NCBI RefSeq assembly: GCF_014352855.1
Contig: NZ_CP060697.1
Coordinates: 744,001 to 808,000, forward strand
Reading direction: 5' to 3'
Source: Sphingomonas sabuli
GTDB lineage: Bacteria > Pseudomonadota > Alphaproteobacteria > Sphingomonadales > Sphingomonadaceae
DNA: 64,000 nt
Positions 29,488-37,846 of this stretch are shown here, in pieces. A model generated the notes under the pieces. It made no database searches, was not told the DNA's origin, and worked only from the letters and a program-made list of their open reading frames with translations. The position numbers and the translations under genes are program-made. The first letter of the stretch is position 1. Every line of letters begins with the position of its first letter.

Positions 29488-31266
29488 ATGGCGGACGGCG
29501 AGGCGAAAGCGAAGAACAGGCTGGGCAACATGATGCTCGTCTGGCGGTTTGCCGGACGCTATCCCGGCCATATCGTCGGGGCGCTGATCTTCCTGATCAT
29601 GTCGTCGGCCGCGACCCTCGCCATTCCCTACAGCTTCAAACGAGTGATCGACCGCGGCTTCGGCAGCGGCGGGGCCGGCGCCGAAGCCGTCGCGAGCGCT
29701 TTTCATTACATGCTGATCATCGTTGTCGCGCTGGCCTCGGCGACGGCGCTGCGCTTCTACTTCGTGTCGTGGCTGGGCGAACGGACCATCGCCGACCTGC
29801 GCCTGGCGGTGCAGAAGAACCTGCTGACCCTGCCGCCCCGTTTTTTCGAGGAGAACCGGCCGTCGGAAATCGCCTCGCGGCTGACCGCCGACACCGCGAT
29901 CCTCGAACAGGTGGTCGGGTCCAGCGTTTCCATCGCGCTGCGCAATATCGCCACCGGCGTTGGCGGCATCATCTACCTGTTCGTCCTGTCGCCCAAGCTC
30001 GCCGGAATGCTGATGATCGGCATCCCGCTGGTGTTCGGTCCGGTCATCCTGTTCGGCCAGCGTATTCGCGCGCTTAGCCGATCGTCGCAGGATCGCATCG
30101 CCGACGTCGGCACCACCGTTTCGGAAGTGCTGGGCGCGATGAAGGTAGTGCAGGCGTTCGGCCAGGAACGGCGCGAGCATGAGCGATTTCGCGGCACCGT
30201 AGAGCAAGCGTTTGGCGTCGCCCGCCGCCGCTTCACCATGCGCGCGATCATGACGTTCACCGTCATCGCCCTCGTATTCGGCGCCATCGTCCTGTTGCTG
30301 TGGGAAGGCGCCAGTGACGTCGCCGCGGGGCGGATGAGCGGCGGGTCGATCGCTGCGTTCGTCTTTACCGGCGTGCTGGTCGGCGGCGCGTTCGGCGCGC
30401 TGACCGAGACCTATGGCGACCTGCTCCGCGGGTCTGGAGCCGCGGCGCGGATCAACGAATTGATGGTGGCCAAGCCGGAAATCACCGCCCCGGCCCAGCC
30501 CAGACCGCTGCCGGAAACGCAGCTTGGCAGCCTGGAATTCGACCATGTCGATTTCCGCTATCCGACGCGCCCCGAGGATGCGGCGCTGCGCGACCTGTCG
30601 CTGGCCATCGCGCCGGGCGAAACGGTCGCCGTGGTCGGTCCGTCGGGCGCGGGCAAGTCGACGCTGTTTCAGCTGGCGCTGCGATTTTACGACCCGCAGG
30701 GCGGGCGCGTCCTGGTCGACGGCGTGGACGTGCGCGAAGCCGACCCGGCGGACGTTCGCAAGCGCATTTCGCTGGTCCCGCAGGAAACGGTCATTTTCGC
30801 CGCATCGGCGAAAGATAACATTCGCTATGGCCGCTGGGACGCGACGGACGAGGAGATCGTGGCGGCCGCCCGAGCGGCCAATGCCGACGAATTTCTCGAC
30901 CACCTGCCGCAGAAATATGAGACGTTCCTTGGCGAAAGCGGTGCGCGCCTGTCCGGCGGGCAGCGGCAACGGATCGTTATCGCCCGAGCGCTACTGCGCG
31001 ATGCCCCGCTCTTGCTGCTCGACGAGGCAACCTCGGCACTGGACGCGCACAGCGAGCAGCTGGTGCAGGAAGCGCTGGAACGGTTGATGAAGACGCGCAC
31101 GACGATAGTCATCGCGCACCGGCTGGCGACCACACGGGCCGCCGACCGGATCATCGTGATGGAAAGCGGCCGCATCGTCGAGGAAGGCACGCATGCCAGC
31201 CTGACGCAGGACAACGGGCTTTATGCGAGCCTGGCGCGCCTCCAGTTCGGCGGCCAGGCCGCTTAG
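29488..31266 (+). CDS. ABC exporter half-transporter (MsbA-like)
   Basis: A 592-residue protein: six membrane helices in the first 310 residues, then a nucleotide-binding domain with Walker A GPSGAGKST (about residue 384), signature LSGGQRQR, Walker B LLLLDEATSALD and the switch His in IAHRLATT. It exports lipids, drugs or similar hydrophobic molecules as a homodimer. It has no C39 peptidase domain and no adjacent HlyD gene, so it is not obviously the type I exporter for the RTX proteins 3 kb away. Start at the ATG at 29488. Confidence 0.9.
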   Translation: MADGEAKAKNRLGNMMLVWRFAGRYPGHIVGALIFLIMSSAATLAIPYSFKRVIDRGFGSGGAGAEAVASAFHYMLIIVVALASATALRFYFVSWLGERTIADLRLAVQKNLLTLPPRFFEENRPSEIASRLTADTAILEQVVGSSVSIALRNIATGVGGIIYLFVLSPKLAGMLMIGIPLVFGPVILFGQRIRALSRSSQDRIADVGTTVSEVLGAMKVVQAFGQERREHERFRGTVEQAFGVARRRFTMRAIMTFTVIALVFGAIVLLLWEGASDVAAGRMSGGSIAAFVFTGVLVGGAFGALTETYGDLLRGSGAAARINELMVAKPEITAPAQPRPLPETQLGSLEFDHVDFRYPTRPEDAALRDLSLAIAPGETVAVVGPSGAGKSTLFQLALRFYDPQGGRVLVDGVDVREADPADVRKRISLVPQETVIFAASAKDNIRYGRWDATDEEIVAAARAANADEFLDHLPQKYETFLGESGARLSGGQRQRIVIARALLRDAPLLLLDEATSALDAHSEQLVQEALERLMKTRTTIVIAHRLATTRAADRIIVMESGRIVEEGTHASLTQDNGLYASLARLQFGGQAA

Positions 31267-31267
31267 A

Positions 31268-31819
31268 CTAGCTCGTCTTTTTTGCCGTCGTCCGGCGCGT
31301 CGTCGATTTCTTGCGCGTGCCGGTCCGGGTGGTCTTCTTCGGCGTGCTGGCCGTGGACGCCGTTGAGGACGCCGCAGTGCTGCTCTTGGCCGTCGACTTG
31401 CGCGCCGTGGTCTTGCGCGAGGTCGACTTGCGCGCCGTGGTCTTGCGAGCCGCCGGCTTGCGGGTCGAAGTCGACGCGGCGGTGCGAGCCGATCCGGAAG
31501 TCGAGGAATCATCCGTCGGCCACTTGCCCGACATCACCTTCTGTGCCGCATCGGCCACGGCTTCGGCGATAAGCGAACCGAGCTTGGTCGCGCTGGTCAT
31601 GACCGAGCTGGCGGCGTTGCTAGCCGAATCGGCCGCTTCCATGCCGGCGTCCTTGATCGCCTTGCGCGCCTTGGGGCTGGCGCTGATCGCGGCCGCAGCG
31701 GCCGCCAGTCCGGCCGCGAGCATTTCCTTGCTCATCGCCGCCTTGGCGATCTTGTCGACCGTCGTATCCTTTGACTTGGTAGTCCTAGTAGAAGTTTTGC
31801 GCTTGGTAGCTTTAGCCAT
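31268..31819 (-). CDS. Lys/Ala/Thr-rich histone-H1-like protein
   Basis: A 183-residue very basic protein. The ATG at 31819 is preceded by GGAGG at a good distance. It has three parts: a basic head (MAKATKRKTSTRTTKSK), a helical Ala-rich middle (residues about 30-100; KAAMSKEMLAAGLAAAAA), and a tail of K-T-T-A-R-K-type repeats resembling histone H1/HU-like C-terminal tails (AKKT, KPAARKTT). Such proteins bind DNA non-specifically; PHA-granule proteins of the PhaF type have the same design, a phasin-like helical part plus an H1-like tail. Given phaR and phaZ nearby, a PhaF-like granule-nucleoid linker is a fair alternative. Confidence 0.75.
   Translation of the reverse strand: MAKATKRKTSTRTTKSKDTTVDKIAKAAMSKEMLAAGLAAAAAAISASPKARKAIKDAGMEAADSASNAASSVMTSATKLGSLIAEAVADAAQKVMSGKWPTDDSSTSGSARTAASTSTRKPAARKTTARKSTSRKTTARKSTAKSSTAASSTASTASTPKKTTRTGTRKKSTTRRTTAKKTS
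31392..31451. repeat. 30-bp tandem duplication in H1-like tail
   Basis: Two adjacent 30-base units starting GTCGACTTGCGCGCC share their first 26 bases. They encode repeated TTARKST-type blocks of the basic tail, which suggests that this tail grows and shrinks by slippage. Confidence 0.8.
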
Positions 31820-31947
31820 CGCTTGCCTCCGTTTCTTTCGCAAAAGACACATGAGCCATACAAGGGTTCCGTTGCGGATGCGAAAAGGCAGCGGTTTCGC
31901 GCCACTCGTCGCGCGGGAAGCGGTGAAATATTGGCGGATAAGTTTAA

Positions 31948-31974
31948 GGGGACCGCCGCTTCGCGACGATCCCC
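31948..31974 (-). terminator. Strong hairpin after tiny ORF
   Basis: On the minus strand GGGGATCGTCGC, GAA loop, GCGGCGGTCCCC: 12 pairs including two G-U, followed by TTAAACTTAT. It lies 45 bases after the stop of the 16-codon frame and 128 bases before the H1-like gene, so it can end a short transcript or act as an attenuator. Confidence 0.6.
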
Positions 31975-32018
31975 TCGAACATGGTCAGCGGCCGGAGATG
32001 CGGCCGTCCGTCCAGCGC

Positions 32019-32069
32019 CTACGGCCGACGAACACCCCTTTCCGACCTGCCTGCTGAACCATGAGACAT
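32019..32069 (-). CDS. 16-codon leader-like ORF with extreme Shine-Dalgarno
   Basis: A very short frame ATG...TAG encoding MSHGSAGRSERGVRRP. It would not be called on its own, but the 15 bases before it are a full complement of the 16S rRNA 3' end (see the next entry) at ideal spacing. A GC hairpin (GGCCG/CGGCC, 31990-32005) and the strong terminator-like hairpin at 31948-31974 follow. The arrangement suggests a short translated leader or a dual-function small RNA of roughly 120-200 nt. The peptide is basic and has no recognised homologue. Confidence 0.5.
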   Translation of the reverse strand: MSHGSAGRSERGVRRP

Positions 32070-32085
32070 CGGATCACCTCCTTTC
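32070..32085 (-). promoter_or_regulatory. Full-length Shine-Dalgarno sequence
   Basis: The minus strand reads GAAAGGAGGTGATCC, complementary over 15 bases to the conserved 3' end of 16S rRNA (GGATCACCTCCTTTC). The GGAGG core ends 7 bases before the ATG at 32069. Ordinary ribosome sites in this window match 4-6 bases. Confidence 0.8.
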
Positions 32086-32203
32086 GCTGCGTTAAAGCCA
32101 AGGAGAAGATGAATCGCCGCGGGCATTTGAACAAGTCTTGTATTGTAATTTTGTTTGCGCAATCTTCTTTGACTTCGCGCTTCGGCCAGCCGCTCGGGCG
32201 GCT

Positions 32204-32674
32204 TCAGGTGCGGCAATCCTCGATCACTTTTTCGACCTCCGGCGTGGCCGGCACGGCCAGCAAGGCCGCGCCCGCGCCGCCGGTCGCGAAGCGTCCGCGG
32301 CTGAACGCGATGGCGTCGAGCAGCGGGTCGGTCGCGCGCAGGTCCGCCGACAATTCGCCGGTCGCCTGGAAGCGCGCCGGGATGCTGCGGGTGCTGGTCG
32401 TCGTCCACACCGACAGAGTCGGGGCCGCCGCGGCAACGCCCGGCCGGATAAGCGACACCGTGCGCACCGTACGGTTGCACCGAACCACGGTACGACGCGC
32501 CCGCGCAGCGTCGAAGAATGCAGCTTCGCTGCCGCCGGCGTAGGCGCGGTACGCCCATGTTCCGGGCAGCGGCGCCACCGTTTCCAGATCGATGGCCGCG
32601 GGGGCCTGAGCATGAGCGAATGTGGCGAGCGGCAAGGCGATCGCCGCAGCGGCAGTAAAAACTGTTTTGGTCAT
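32204..32674 (-). CDS. Exported hypothetical protein downstream of phaR
   Basis: A 156-residue protein with a signal peptide (MTKTVFTAAAAIALPLATFA, cleavage after HAQA). The mature part contains two Cys residues (VVRCNRTVRTV and the C-terminal IEDCRT) that could form a disulfide. Its ATG overlaps the phaR stop by 4 bases, so it is translationally coupled to phaR, although a periplasmic protein has no obvious part in PHA control. I do not recognise the family. Confidence 0.75.
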   Translation of the reverse strand: MTKTVFTAAAAIALPLATFAHAQAPAAIDLETVAPLPGTWAYRAYAGGSEAAFFDAARARRTVVRCNRTVRTVSLIRPGVAAAAPTLSVWTTTSTRSIPARFQATGELSADLRATDPLLDAIAFSRGRFATGGAGAALLAVPATPEVEKVIEDCRT

Positions 32675-33189
32675 TTGGTCAGGCGATCGACTTTTTCCTG
32701 AAGCTTCGCAAGTTCGGCGCGCAGCTCCTCCAGCTCCTTTTCGGACGCCCCGGCCATCTTTTGCGCCGTGCCGGTGAAGGCGCGGGTGGCGCCGCCGAAC
32801 ATTTCCATGTTGCGCTTGGTCAGCTCGGCCAGGCTGCCGGCCCCGAATGCGTCGCCCAGCGCCTTCTGGTTGGTCTTGAACGATTCCATCGCGGCTTCGA
32901 GATATTGCGGCACCGCGTTCTGCATCGAATTGCCGTACATGCCGATCAGCTGCTTGAGGAAATTGACGGGCAGCATGGTCGACCCGCGCGCTTCTTCGTC
33001 GACGATGATCTGAGTCAGCACCTGCCGCGTGATGTCGTCCCCGGTCTTGGCGTCGACAACTTCGAACTCGCGGCCTTCGCGGACCAGCTCCGCAAGCCGG
33101 TCGAGCGTGATGTAAGACGAGCTTTCAGTGTCATAGAGCCGCCGGTTGGCGTACTTCTTGATCGTAACCTTGCCGCCAGACTTGCCCAT
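32671..33189 (-). CDS. phaR: Polyhydroxyalkanoate synthesis repressor PhaR
   Basis: A 172-residue protein with the DNA-binding N-terminal domain of PhaR, VTIKKYANRRLYDTESSSYI, followed by the PHB-accumulation domain (FEVVDAKTGDDITRQVL; MLPVNFLKQLIGMYG) and a C-terminal coiled coil (SEKELEELRAELAKLQEKVD). It represses phasin and PHA genes and is released by binding to growing granules. The start is ATG 33189, giving the canonical N-terminus; it overlaps the proposed start of the divergent PhaC-like gene. Confidence 0.93.
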   Translation of the reverse strand: MGKSGGKVTIKKYANRRLYDTESSSYITLDRLAELVREGREFEVVDAKTGDDITRQVLTQIIVDEEARGSTMLPVNFLKQLIGMYGNSMQNAVPQYLEAAMESFKTNQKALGDAFGAGSLAELTKRNMEMFGGATRAFTGTAQKMAGASEKELEELRAELAKLQEKVDRLTK

Positions 33190-34252
33190 GACACGCACTC
33201 CAAAACCAGAAGCCAGCCTACCAGAGGCCGATAGTGCACTGCAACATAAGCACGCGCCGCGACCTTTGCCGCTGTTCCTCGAGCTGGTGCGGATCGTGTC
33301 GGAAACGCGCCCGCAACTAGCGTCGAAGGCGCTCGACGGGCTGGCGCTGTACGAACAGGCCGAGCGTGCACGGCAGCGTCCGGAGCGTCCGGCCATTGCG
33401 CGGGTCGGCGGGACCAGCCTGCGCGATTGCGGGGGCAGCGGCGCGCCGGTCGTCCTCATCCCGTCGCTGATCAACCCGCCGCACGTGCTTGACCTCGACG
33501 ACAATACCTCGCTGGCCGCTGCCATCGCACAGGGCGGGCGGCGCTCGCTGCTGCTCGATTGGGGCACCGCCGATGACCGCGCGGAGCTGGACCTTGCCGG
33601 TCATATCGAGCGGCTATTGCTGCCGCTGATCGGCCAACTTGGCGAACGGCCCGCGCTGGTCGGATATTGCCTGGGCGGGACGATGGCCATCGCCGCAGCG
33701 AACCTCGCGCCGGTGGAGCGCGTCGCAACCCTCGCCGCGCCATGGCGGTTTGCGCGCTATCCCGACGCCGGGCGCAAATCGCTTCTGACCCTTTGGAATA
33801 GCGCCCGGCCGGTGGCAATCCGGCTCGAGGCCCTACCCATGGAAGTGTTGCAAAGCGCCTTCTGGTCGATGGACCCGGAGCGCACCGTCGCCAAGTTCGC
33901 CGCTTTTGCCGAACTCGACCCGCACGGCGACAAGGCGCGGCGGTTCGTCACGCTGGAAGATTGGGCGAACGAGGGCGAGGCGTTGCCCTACCCGGCGGCG
34001 CGCGCGCTGATCGAACAACTCTTCGAGCAGGATTTGCCGGGCCGCGGTGAATGGCGTGTCGGCGGACGCGCAATCAGCGACCGCTTGTCCTGCCTGTCAT
34101 TCCACATCACTGCGTCCGGCGATCGCATCACCCCGGCCGCGACCGCGCCCGCAGGAGAAACCGTGCAGCTCGACGCCGGGCATGTCGGCATGATCGTCGG
34201 ATCCGCCCGGCACCGGCTGCACCAGTTACTGCAGCAGTTCCTCGCCGCTTAG
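33188..34252 (+). CDS. PhaC-like alpha/beta hydrolase, short form
   Basis: About 354 residues with the fold and catalytic triad of class I/II PHA synthases: Cys161 in GYCLGGTMA (the G-x-C-x-G box), Asp312 in SGDRITPAA and His332 in AGHVGMIVG. True PHA synthases are about 560-600 residues; this protein lacks most of their N-terminal domain, so polymerase activity is doubtful. A hydrolase or a PhaC relative of unknown role is equally likely. The ATG at 33188 overlaps the phaR ATG in reverse (CATG); there is no Shine-Dalgarno, so the real start may be later, for example TTG 33267. The stop overlaps the first RTX gene's stop. Confidence 0.8.
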   Translation: MTRTPKPEASLPEADSALQHKHAPRPLPLFLELVRIVSETRPQLASKALDGLALYEQAERARQRPERPAIARVGGTSLRDCGGSGAPVVLIPSLINPPHVLDLDDNTSLAAAIAQGGRRSLLLDWGTADDRAELDLAGHIERLLLPLIGQLGERPALVGYCLGGTMAIAAANLAPVERVATLAAPWRFARYPDAGRKSLLTLWNSARPVAIRLEALPMEVLQSAFWSMDPERTVAKFAAFAELDPHGDKARRFVTLEDWANEGEALPYPAARALIEQLFEQDLPGRGEWRVGGRAISDRLSCLSFHITASGDRITPAATAPAGETVQLDAGHVGMIVGSARHRLHQLLQQFLAA

Positions 34253-37200
34253 TAGAACAGCAGGTACTGCGGCTTGTCGCAGAAGAACGGGTCGACCGAG
34301 CGGACCATTGGTTCGCGTTCGATGTTCAGGTCGAACGAGCCGAAGTCGATCGGCGTTGCCGGGCTCTCCGTTGCCGTTTGCGGTGCTGGCAGCGGCGCCA
34401 TCGCGGTCGGCGCGGTCGCGCCGTAGATGACGATGTCGGCGTTGGTCAGCGCGGTGCCCGCGGTGACGCTGGCGATCCACTGCTGCGCTCCGGACCCGTT
34501 GCCGTCGGCGTCGTAGAACAGCCGGCCGCTCGCCTGGTCGTAGATCAGGCAGTCGTTGGCGTCGGCCGCGGCCGTGCCCATGCGCAGCATGGACGCGTTG
34601 AGCGTGCCGTTGGCGTGGAACGCGGTGAACACCGATCCATCGAGCATGATAAAGTCGTCGGTGACCGAGAAGTCGGTGATCGTGTCCCGCCCGACCAGCG
34701 AGTCGAGCCGGAAGCGGTCGACGCCGGTCCCGCCGGTCAGCGTGTCGCTGTTGGCGCCGCCATAAAGCTGGTCGGACCCGTCGCTGCCGTTGAGCGTGTC
34801 GTTGCCGCCATCGCCGTACAGCAGGTCGTTGTCGGTGCCGCCGTGCAGGCTGTCGTTGCCGTTGCCGGCGACCAGCCGGTCCTCGCCGGCCTGGCCGATC
34901 AGCGTGTCGTCGTCATTGCCGGCGCGCAGGTGGTCGTCGCCGGCACCGCCGCTCATCGTGTCGACGCCGTTGCCGCCAAAGGCGAGGTCGTTGCCGTCGT
35001 CGCCGTTGATCGTGTCGTCGCCGCCGCCGGCCGTGATCTCGTCGTCGCCGTCGCCGGCGTTGAACGTGTTGCTGTCGCGGATGTCGTACAACCGGTCGTT
35101 GCCGATCCCGCCGTTCAGCGTGTCGTTGCCGTTGCCGCCGTTGAGATAATCCGCATCGCCGCCGCCGTTGAGCGTGTCGATCCCGTCCTCGCCGAACAGC
35201 CGGTCGGTGCCGAGCCCGCCGTTGACCGTATCGTCGCCCTGCCCGCCGTAGATGAAGTTGAGCGTGTCATCGCCGGTCAGCGTGTCGCCATAGGCCGAAC
35301 CGATCAGGTTCTCGATCGAGGTCAGCGTATCCATCCCCGCCGACCCGGTGTTCTGTGCCCCGGCAACGGCGAGACTGACGGTGACGGCGTTCTCCGCCTC
35401 GTAGCTGACCGTGTCGCGGCCCGACCCGCCGATCAGTATGTCGTCGCCCAGCCCGCCGATCAGGCGGTCGTTGCCGCCTTCGCCGCGAACGGTGTCCTGA
35501 CCTTCCGCACCCCAGATGATGTTGCCCGCCGACGTCCCGATCAACGTGTCGTTAAAAGACGACCCGTCGAGGTTCTCGATCGACGTCAGGGTTTCAAGTC
35601 CCCCGCCAAGCGTATCCTGCTGAACGGTGATGTTGAGGTCGACATACACGCCTGAAACTGCCGACAAGTAGCTGACCGTATCGCGGCCGCTTCCGCCATC
35701 GATATTGTCGTTGCCTTCATCGCCGCGAAGGACGTCATTGCCCTCGCCGCCGAAGAGGGAATCATCCCCCTCGCCGCCCTGGAGGGAGTCGCCGCCTTCA
35801 TCGCCCAGCAGGTTGTCGGCGCCGCTACCGCCGAACAAATTATCGTTGTCGGCCCCGCCGAGCAGGGTGTCAGCCAAGGCGTCGCCATAGATAATGTCTT
35901 CGCCCGCACCGCCGATAGCGAGGTCCATGCCATCCCCGCCAAGCAGCAAGTCGGCGCCGATCCCGCCCGAAAGCGTGTCGTTGCCGATGTTGCCGACCAG
36001 CGTGTCGTTGGCGTTGCCGCCGGTAATGTTGTCGTCGCCCGCTTCGCCATAGAGGCTGTCGGCGTTCATGAGGCCGGTTGTGGTGCCGACGCCGACGATG
36101 ACGTCATCGCCGTTGCCTCCGTGGATTTCGTTCGCACCGCTGTTACCGTACAGGATGTCATTCGAGGTCGAACCGTACAGGCCTTCGATCGAGACCAGCC
36201 GATCCGAACCGACGTTGGTATTCTGGTATCCGCTGTTGCCAAGGTTGACGATGACGCCGACGGCGGCGGATGAAAAATCCGCAAAGTCGTAGCCCGCTCC
36301 ACCATCCAGAACGTCGTTGCCCCCGCGGCCCTCGAGCGTATCGGCACCTTCCCCGCCGGTCAGGACATTGTTTTCATCGCTTCCGCGGATCAGGTCACCC
36401 TGCACCGTACCAATAAAGTTCTCGAAACTGGAAATGGTATCGACTTCAAGGTTCGACATCGCGACTTCAGCAGCGAGGTCAGCCGACACACTATAAAGGT
36501 TGTTCGAATAATTGACGGTGTCGACACCGGTCCCACCATTGAGATCGTCGTCGCCTGCTGAATTGTAGATGAGGTCGTCGCCCCCCTCACCGTAAATGCC
36601 GTTGTCGCCGCCCGATCCGCGCAGTTCATCGTCGAACCGCGAACCGCTGACATCCTCGATACTCACATAGGTGTCGTAACCCGCGACACCAGTATTGCAG
36701 GGATTACTGAGCGCAAGATTGACGAACACACCGGCCGTCGCGTCAAGATAAGACACGCGGTCGACCCCGATCCCGCCGTTGAGCGTATCATTCCCGGTCC
36801 CGCCGATCAGGACGTCGTTGCCGTCATCGCCGCTGAGGGTGTCGTCACCCGCCTGCCCGGCAATGACATCTTGGCCATTGCCGCCATTCAGCGTGTCATT
36901 GCCTGCCCCCACACTGGCGCCATAGTCATGGCCGGTAACAGAGATATTCGCGACGAACGTGTCGCCATCTCAAAAAGGTTGTCGCCGCCGAACTCGCGAA
37001 AGCGGATGGTGTAAACGGCTTCTGCACCGCCAGTGTTGGTGAATTGAAGGAAGGGATCCGCACCGGAGCTGCTGCCCTCGTCGCCGTCATCGAACGTCAA
37101 AGTTCCATCGTCGTTGCTCGCGACCAGCTCCCCGAACTCGTCGTACACTTCGACGATCACGTCGGTGGAGATGCCGATCGAGGAGAAGGCCCCAAAGTCG

Positions 37201-37520
37201 ATGTCGATCGTCAAGCGTTCGCCGGCGCCGACGGTGACGGAAGCATAATGCATCGAAGCGCCGTCGGTACGCACGTACAGGCTGGTGTGCGGGTGGCTCG
37301 CATTCTGGAAGAAAGGATTCTCCTGGATGGTCCAGGCCAGCGGATTATCGATGCTGAACGGGGAGGCCATCGATGTCGTCGTGCCAGCCTGAAACGGCAG
37401 GGTGGAATCCCCCAGGATCAGGTCGTCGCCCTCACCACCGTCGGCCGTCTGGTCGCCGCCGGTCAGGATGAGGAAGTCGTCGCCGCCCGTGGCGGTCGTC
37501 GTGTACAGCTGCGTCGGCAT
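34249..37520 (-). pseudogene. RTX-type calcium-binding repeat protein, copy A, frameshifted
   Basis: The N-terminal 190 or so codons (from ATG 37520, with GGAAGG upstream) encode MPTQLYTTTATGGDDFLIL, a single RTX unit and a PPC-like beta-sandwich domain ending RFREFGGDNLFE. At about 36965-36972 the frame breaks: one missing base after GAG (GAGAT where GAGGAT is needed) would rejoin it to the long downstream frame, which has dozens of GGxGxDxLx repeats and a conserved C-terminal domain (GRDTITDFSVTDDFI) ending YLLFY. With the base restored the protein would be 1090 residues. It could be a sequencing error, real decay or phase variation. RTX proteins are exported by type I systems; no exporter is adjacent. 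Confidence 0.8.
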
Positions 37521-37736
37521 GGCGGAATCCTTCCCCGGAAATTCTTATCGGTGCGATTTGAAAGAGAGCGGTGGCGGCGGGTACGATACCCGCTGCACGG
37601 TCAGGTCGAGCTGAAGAGAGGGGGGCGCGCGCAGGCACGGCTCATCGATGCATGCCATCGCCCGTGCCGTGCACAACGCAACACCCATACCAACCCCCAC
37701 GGCGCGACGGTCGCGCTTCGAACGCTCCGGAGCCCC

Positions 37737-37780
37737 CAAGTCCCCGCCGCGATTCGCGGCAGACTTTTACCCCGTAATTA
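37737..37780 (-). promoter_or_regulatory. Upstream block shared by RTX copies A and B
   Basis: On the plus strand the block begins CAAGTCCCCGCC and continues with a CG-rich patch, then CTTTTAC and an AT-rich stretch. The same order of elements occurs at 41527-41570, and both copies lie exactly 217 bases upstream of their start codons. It is probably the promoter/operator region or the 5' end of the leader. Confidence 0.5.
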
Positions 37781-37801
37781 TCGGTACTTATAACCGATTA
37801 T
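37777..37801. repeat. AT-rich inverted repeat upstream of RTX copy A
   Basis: ATTATCGGT and ACCGATTAT, 8 of 9 complementary, separated by 7 bases. The symmetry and spacing resemble a dimeric regulator's operator; it lies 257-281 bases upstream of the copy A start. Confidence 0.45.
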
Positions 37802-37822
37802 CACGGCGCTTTGGCTAGCCTT

Positions 37823-37844
37823 ATCGAAGGTTATTACCTTCGAT
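37823..37844 (-). terminator. Hairpin after RTX copy B
   Basis: Perfect 9-base arms ATCGAAGGT / ACCTTCGAT with a 4-base loop, starting 2 bases after the copy B stop codon. There is no U-run; it may be a terminator or a 3'-end barrier. Confidence 0.55.
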
Positions 37845-37846
37845 CT

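Larger units (their letters stand above)
37521..37846. other. Intergenic region between RTX copies A and B
   Basis: 326 bases with no gene. It holds the leader of copy A, an upstream block shared with copy B (37737-37780), an AT-rich inverted repeat and a terminator-like hairpin just after copy B. Confidence 0.7.

Noticed and set aside
29488..31266. Type I secretion exporter for the RTX proteins
   Set aside because: The ABC protein is MsbA-like, with no adjacent HlyD or TolC gene, and is separated from the RTX genes by PHA genes.
32071..32085. Fragment of a 16S rRNA 3' end on the plus strand
   Set aside because: Only 15 bases match and the flanks are unrelated; it is better explained as a Shine-Dalgarno on the minus strand.
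34051..35655. Long plus-strand frames opposite the RTX genes (also 37811-39109 and 42937-44316)
   Set aside because: The repetitive VVA/VER peptides are simply the complement of GGxGxD repeat DNA.
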